A DNA stretch of 22,922 nt from Niastella sp966211305 (GTDB lineage: Bacteria > Bacteroidota > Bacteroidia > Chitinophagales > Chitinophagaceae). This document shows, in pieces, positions 22,293-22,922 of this stretch (its first letter is position 1; each line of letters opens with the position of its first letter). The stretch is taken from positions 1-22,922 of the forward strand of contig CBIHPC010000078.1 in the NCBI GenBank assembly GCA_966211305.1, read 5' to 3'. Made by a program: the position numbers and the translations under genes. A model generated the notes under the pieces. That model was not told the DNA's origin. It worked only from the letters and a program-made list of their open reading frames with translations, and did not search any database.

Positions 22293-22922
22293 TTATATAT
22301 CCTCAGCTGTTTCCGGATTTACCGTGGTTATACTGCATTCTTCCCATCTTACCAGCACCAGCCCCCAGGTGGTAACCACCCTGAAAAACTCGTCATCTAC
22401 GCTGTCGAAGCCCGTAAGGCTCAAATGGGTGATGCGATTATTGACCACCGTGCCGTAATATTCGTAATTGTCCGATTGCAGCGCGAACCCGTTTTCAACA
22501 TATTCATTCTCCGCGATCCGGATATTCCCCTTTTTATTTGCCTGAATGGCAGCGCAAAAAGCGTCAAAAGGGATGTTTACGCCAAGATGGGCTGTTTGAT
22601 GGCGCACATGCTGGGTTTCGTAGCCTAACAATGGGTTGGATCCGTTTTTGGCTAACAGAACCGGGTCTATCAATGCCACTTCTTCCTGTATCAACGGTAG
22701 TTCGGCCGCCGGCAGAAATTCCATCTGTAGCCAGCCGGTTGGGTGTATGTCAATTGTGAATTGTTCATAGAACGGGGTAGTTGTAGTAGCCGGACAACTG
22801 GCATGCCTGGTAGGCATATTATGCCCTAACGTTGCCTGTTGCACTTGTTCCCTGTTCAGCACATGAAGGGTCAGCTTTCTGAATATAGAAAATTCATCGG
22901 AGTGATGCGGTTTGGCTTTTAT
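22293..22922 (-). CDS. Unrecognised protein, 5' end outside the window
   Basis: The reading frame stays open from its stop at 22293 to the window edge, so the gene is truncated at its N-terminus here; about 210 codons are visible. A GTG at 22862 could be read as a start, but the in-frame residues upstream (KPHHSDEFSIFRKLTLH) look like coding sequence. I do not recognise a domain. It is acidic, with no membrane segment visible, and contains a central stretch (GNIRIAENEYVENGFAL) and a C-terminal RVVTTWGLVLVRWEEC that suggest a beta-rich soluble protein. Confidence 0.55.
   Translation of the reverse strand: MKAKPHHSDEFSIFRKLTLHVLNREQVQQATLGHNMPTRHASCPATTTTPFYEQFTIDIHPTGWLQMEFLPAAELPLIQEEVALIDPVLLAKNGSNPLLGYETQHVRHQTAHLGVNIPFDAFCAAIQANKKGNIRIAENEYVENGFALQSDNYEYYGTVVNNRITHLSLTGFDSVDDEFFRVVTTWGLVLVRWEECSITTVNPETAEDI

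Noticed and set aside
22293..22862. Treating the last gene as complete from a GTG at 22862
   Set aside because: The frame remains open to the window edge with protein-like residues upstream, so the true start is more likely outside.

Overview
The window looks like a chromosomal stretch of a Bacteroidota bacterium, most likely of the Chitinophagaceae (Chitinophaga/Niastella type). This is inferred from the gene families: an ECF sigma factor, a FecR anti-sigma factor, a SusC protein with an N-terminal STN domain, a SusD lipoprotein, a DUF5690 transporter-like protein and TlpA-type thioredoxins. Shine-Dalgarno sites are weak throughout. No rRNA, tRNA, CRISPR array or transposase gene was seen.

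Region 1 (1-3498, + strand) is a compact phosphonate-type catabolic operon: the 3' end of a PhnZ-like HD-domain oxygenase, a phosphonatase-like HAD hydrolase, a DUF5690 membrane protein and a TIGR03364-type FAD oxidoreductase, with gaps from 18 nt down to a 1-nt overlap. Region 2 (3500-4423) holds two small proteins of unknown function, one Lys-rich.

Region 3 (4934-14953) is a regulated TonB-dependent uptake locus: ECF sigma factor, FecR, SusC, SusD, then a large exported protein that joins a TlpA/thioredoxin fold (both active-site cysteines lost) to a PPP-type metallophosphatase. A strong terminator closes it. There are no glycan-degrading enzymes, so the usual polysaccharide-utilisation reading is unsupported.

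Region 4 (15066-21089) is the most unusual part. It starts with a monocistronic gene for an exported 117-aa peptide. Its tail is Ser/Thr/Gly/Ala-rich, has no Lys, Arg or aromatic residue, and carries two near-identical repeats each ending in Cys. The gene is fenced by terminators on both sides. Next come a DUF4221/beta-propeller-like lipoprotein, a lipoprotein with a CPAC thioredoxin motif, and a second, apparently cytosolic PPP-type phosphatase. Converging on these from the opposite strand is a three-gene unit: two tandem paralogous HTH proteins and a 718-aa protein kinase-LanC-like fusion. The fusion resembles class III LanKC lanthipeptide synthetases but lacks the N-terminal phospho-Ser/Thr lyase domain and the zinc ligands of the cyclase. 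My working hypothesis (inference) is a kinase/phosphatase-controlled peptide system, either a minimal lanthipeptide-like RiPP pathway or a reversible peptide phosphorylation system, linked to a SusCD transporter.

Region 5 (21090-22922) has a long non-coding stretch with a strong hairpin terminator, a small HTH protein with a histone H1-like Lys/Ala tail, and an unrecognised protein that runs off the right edge.
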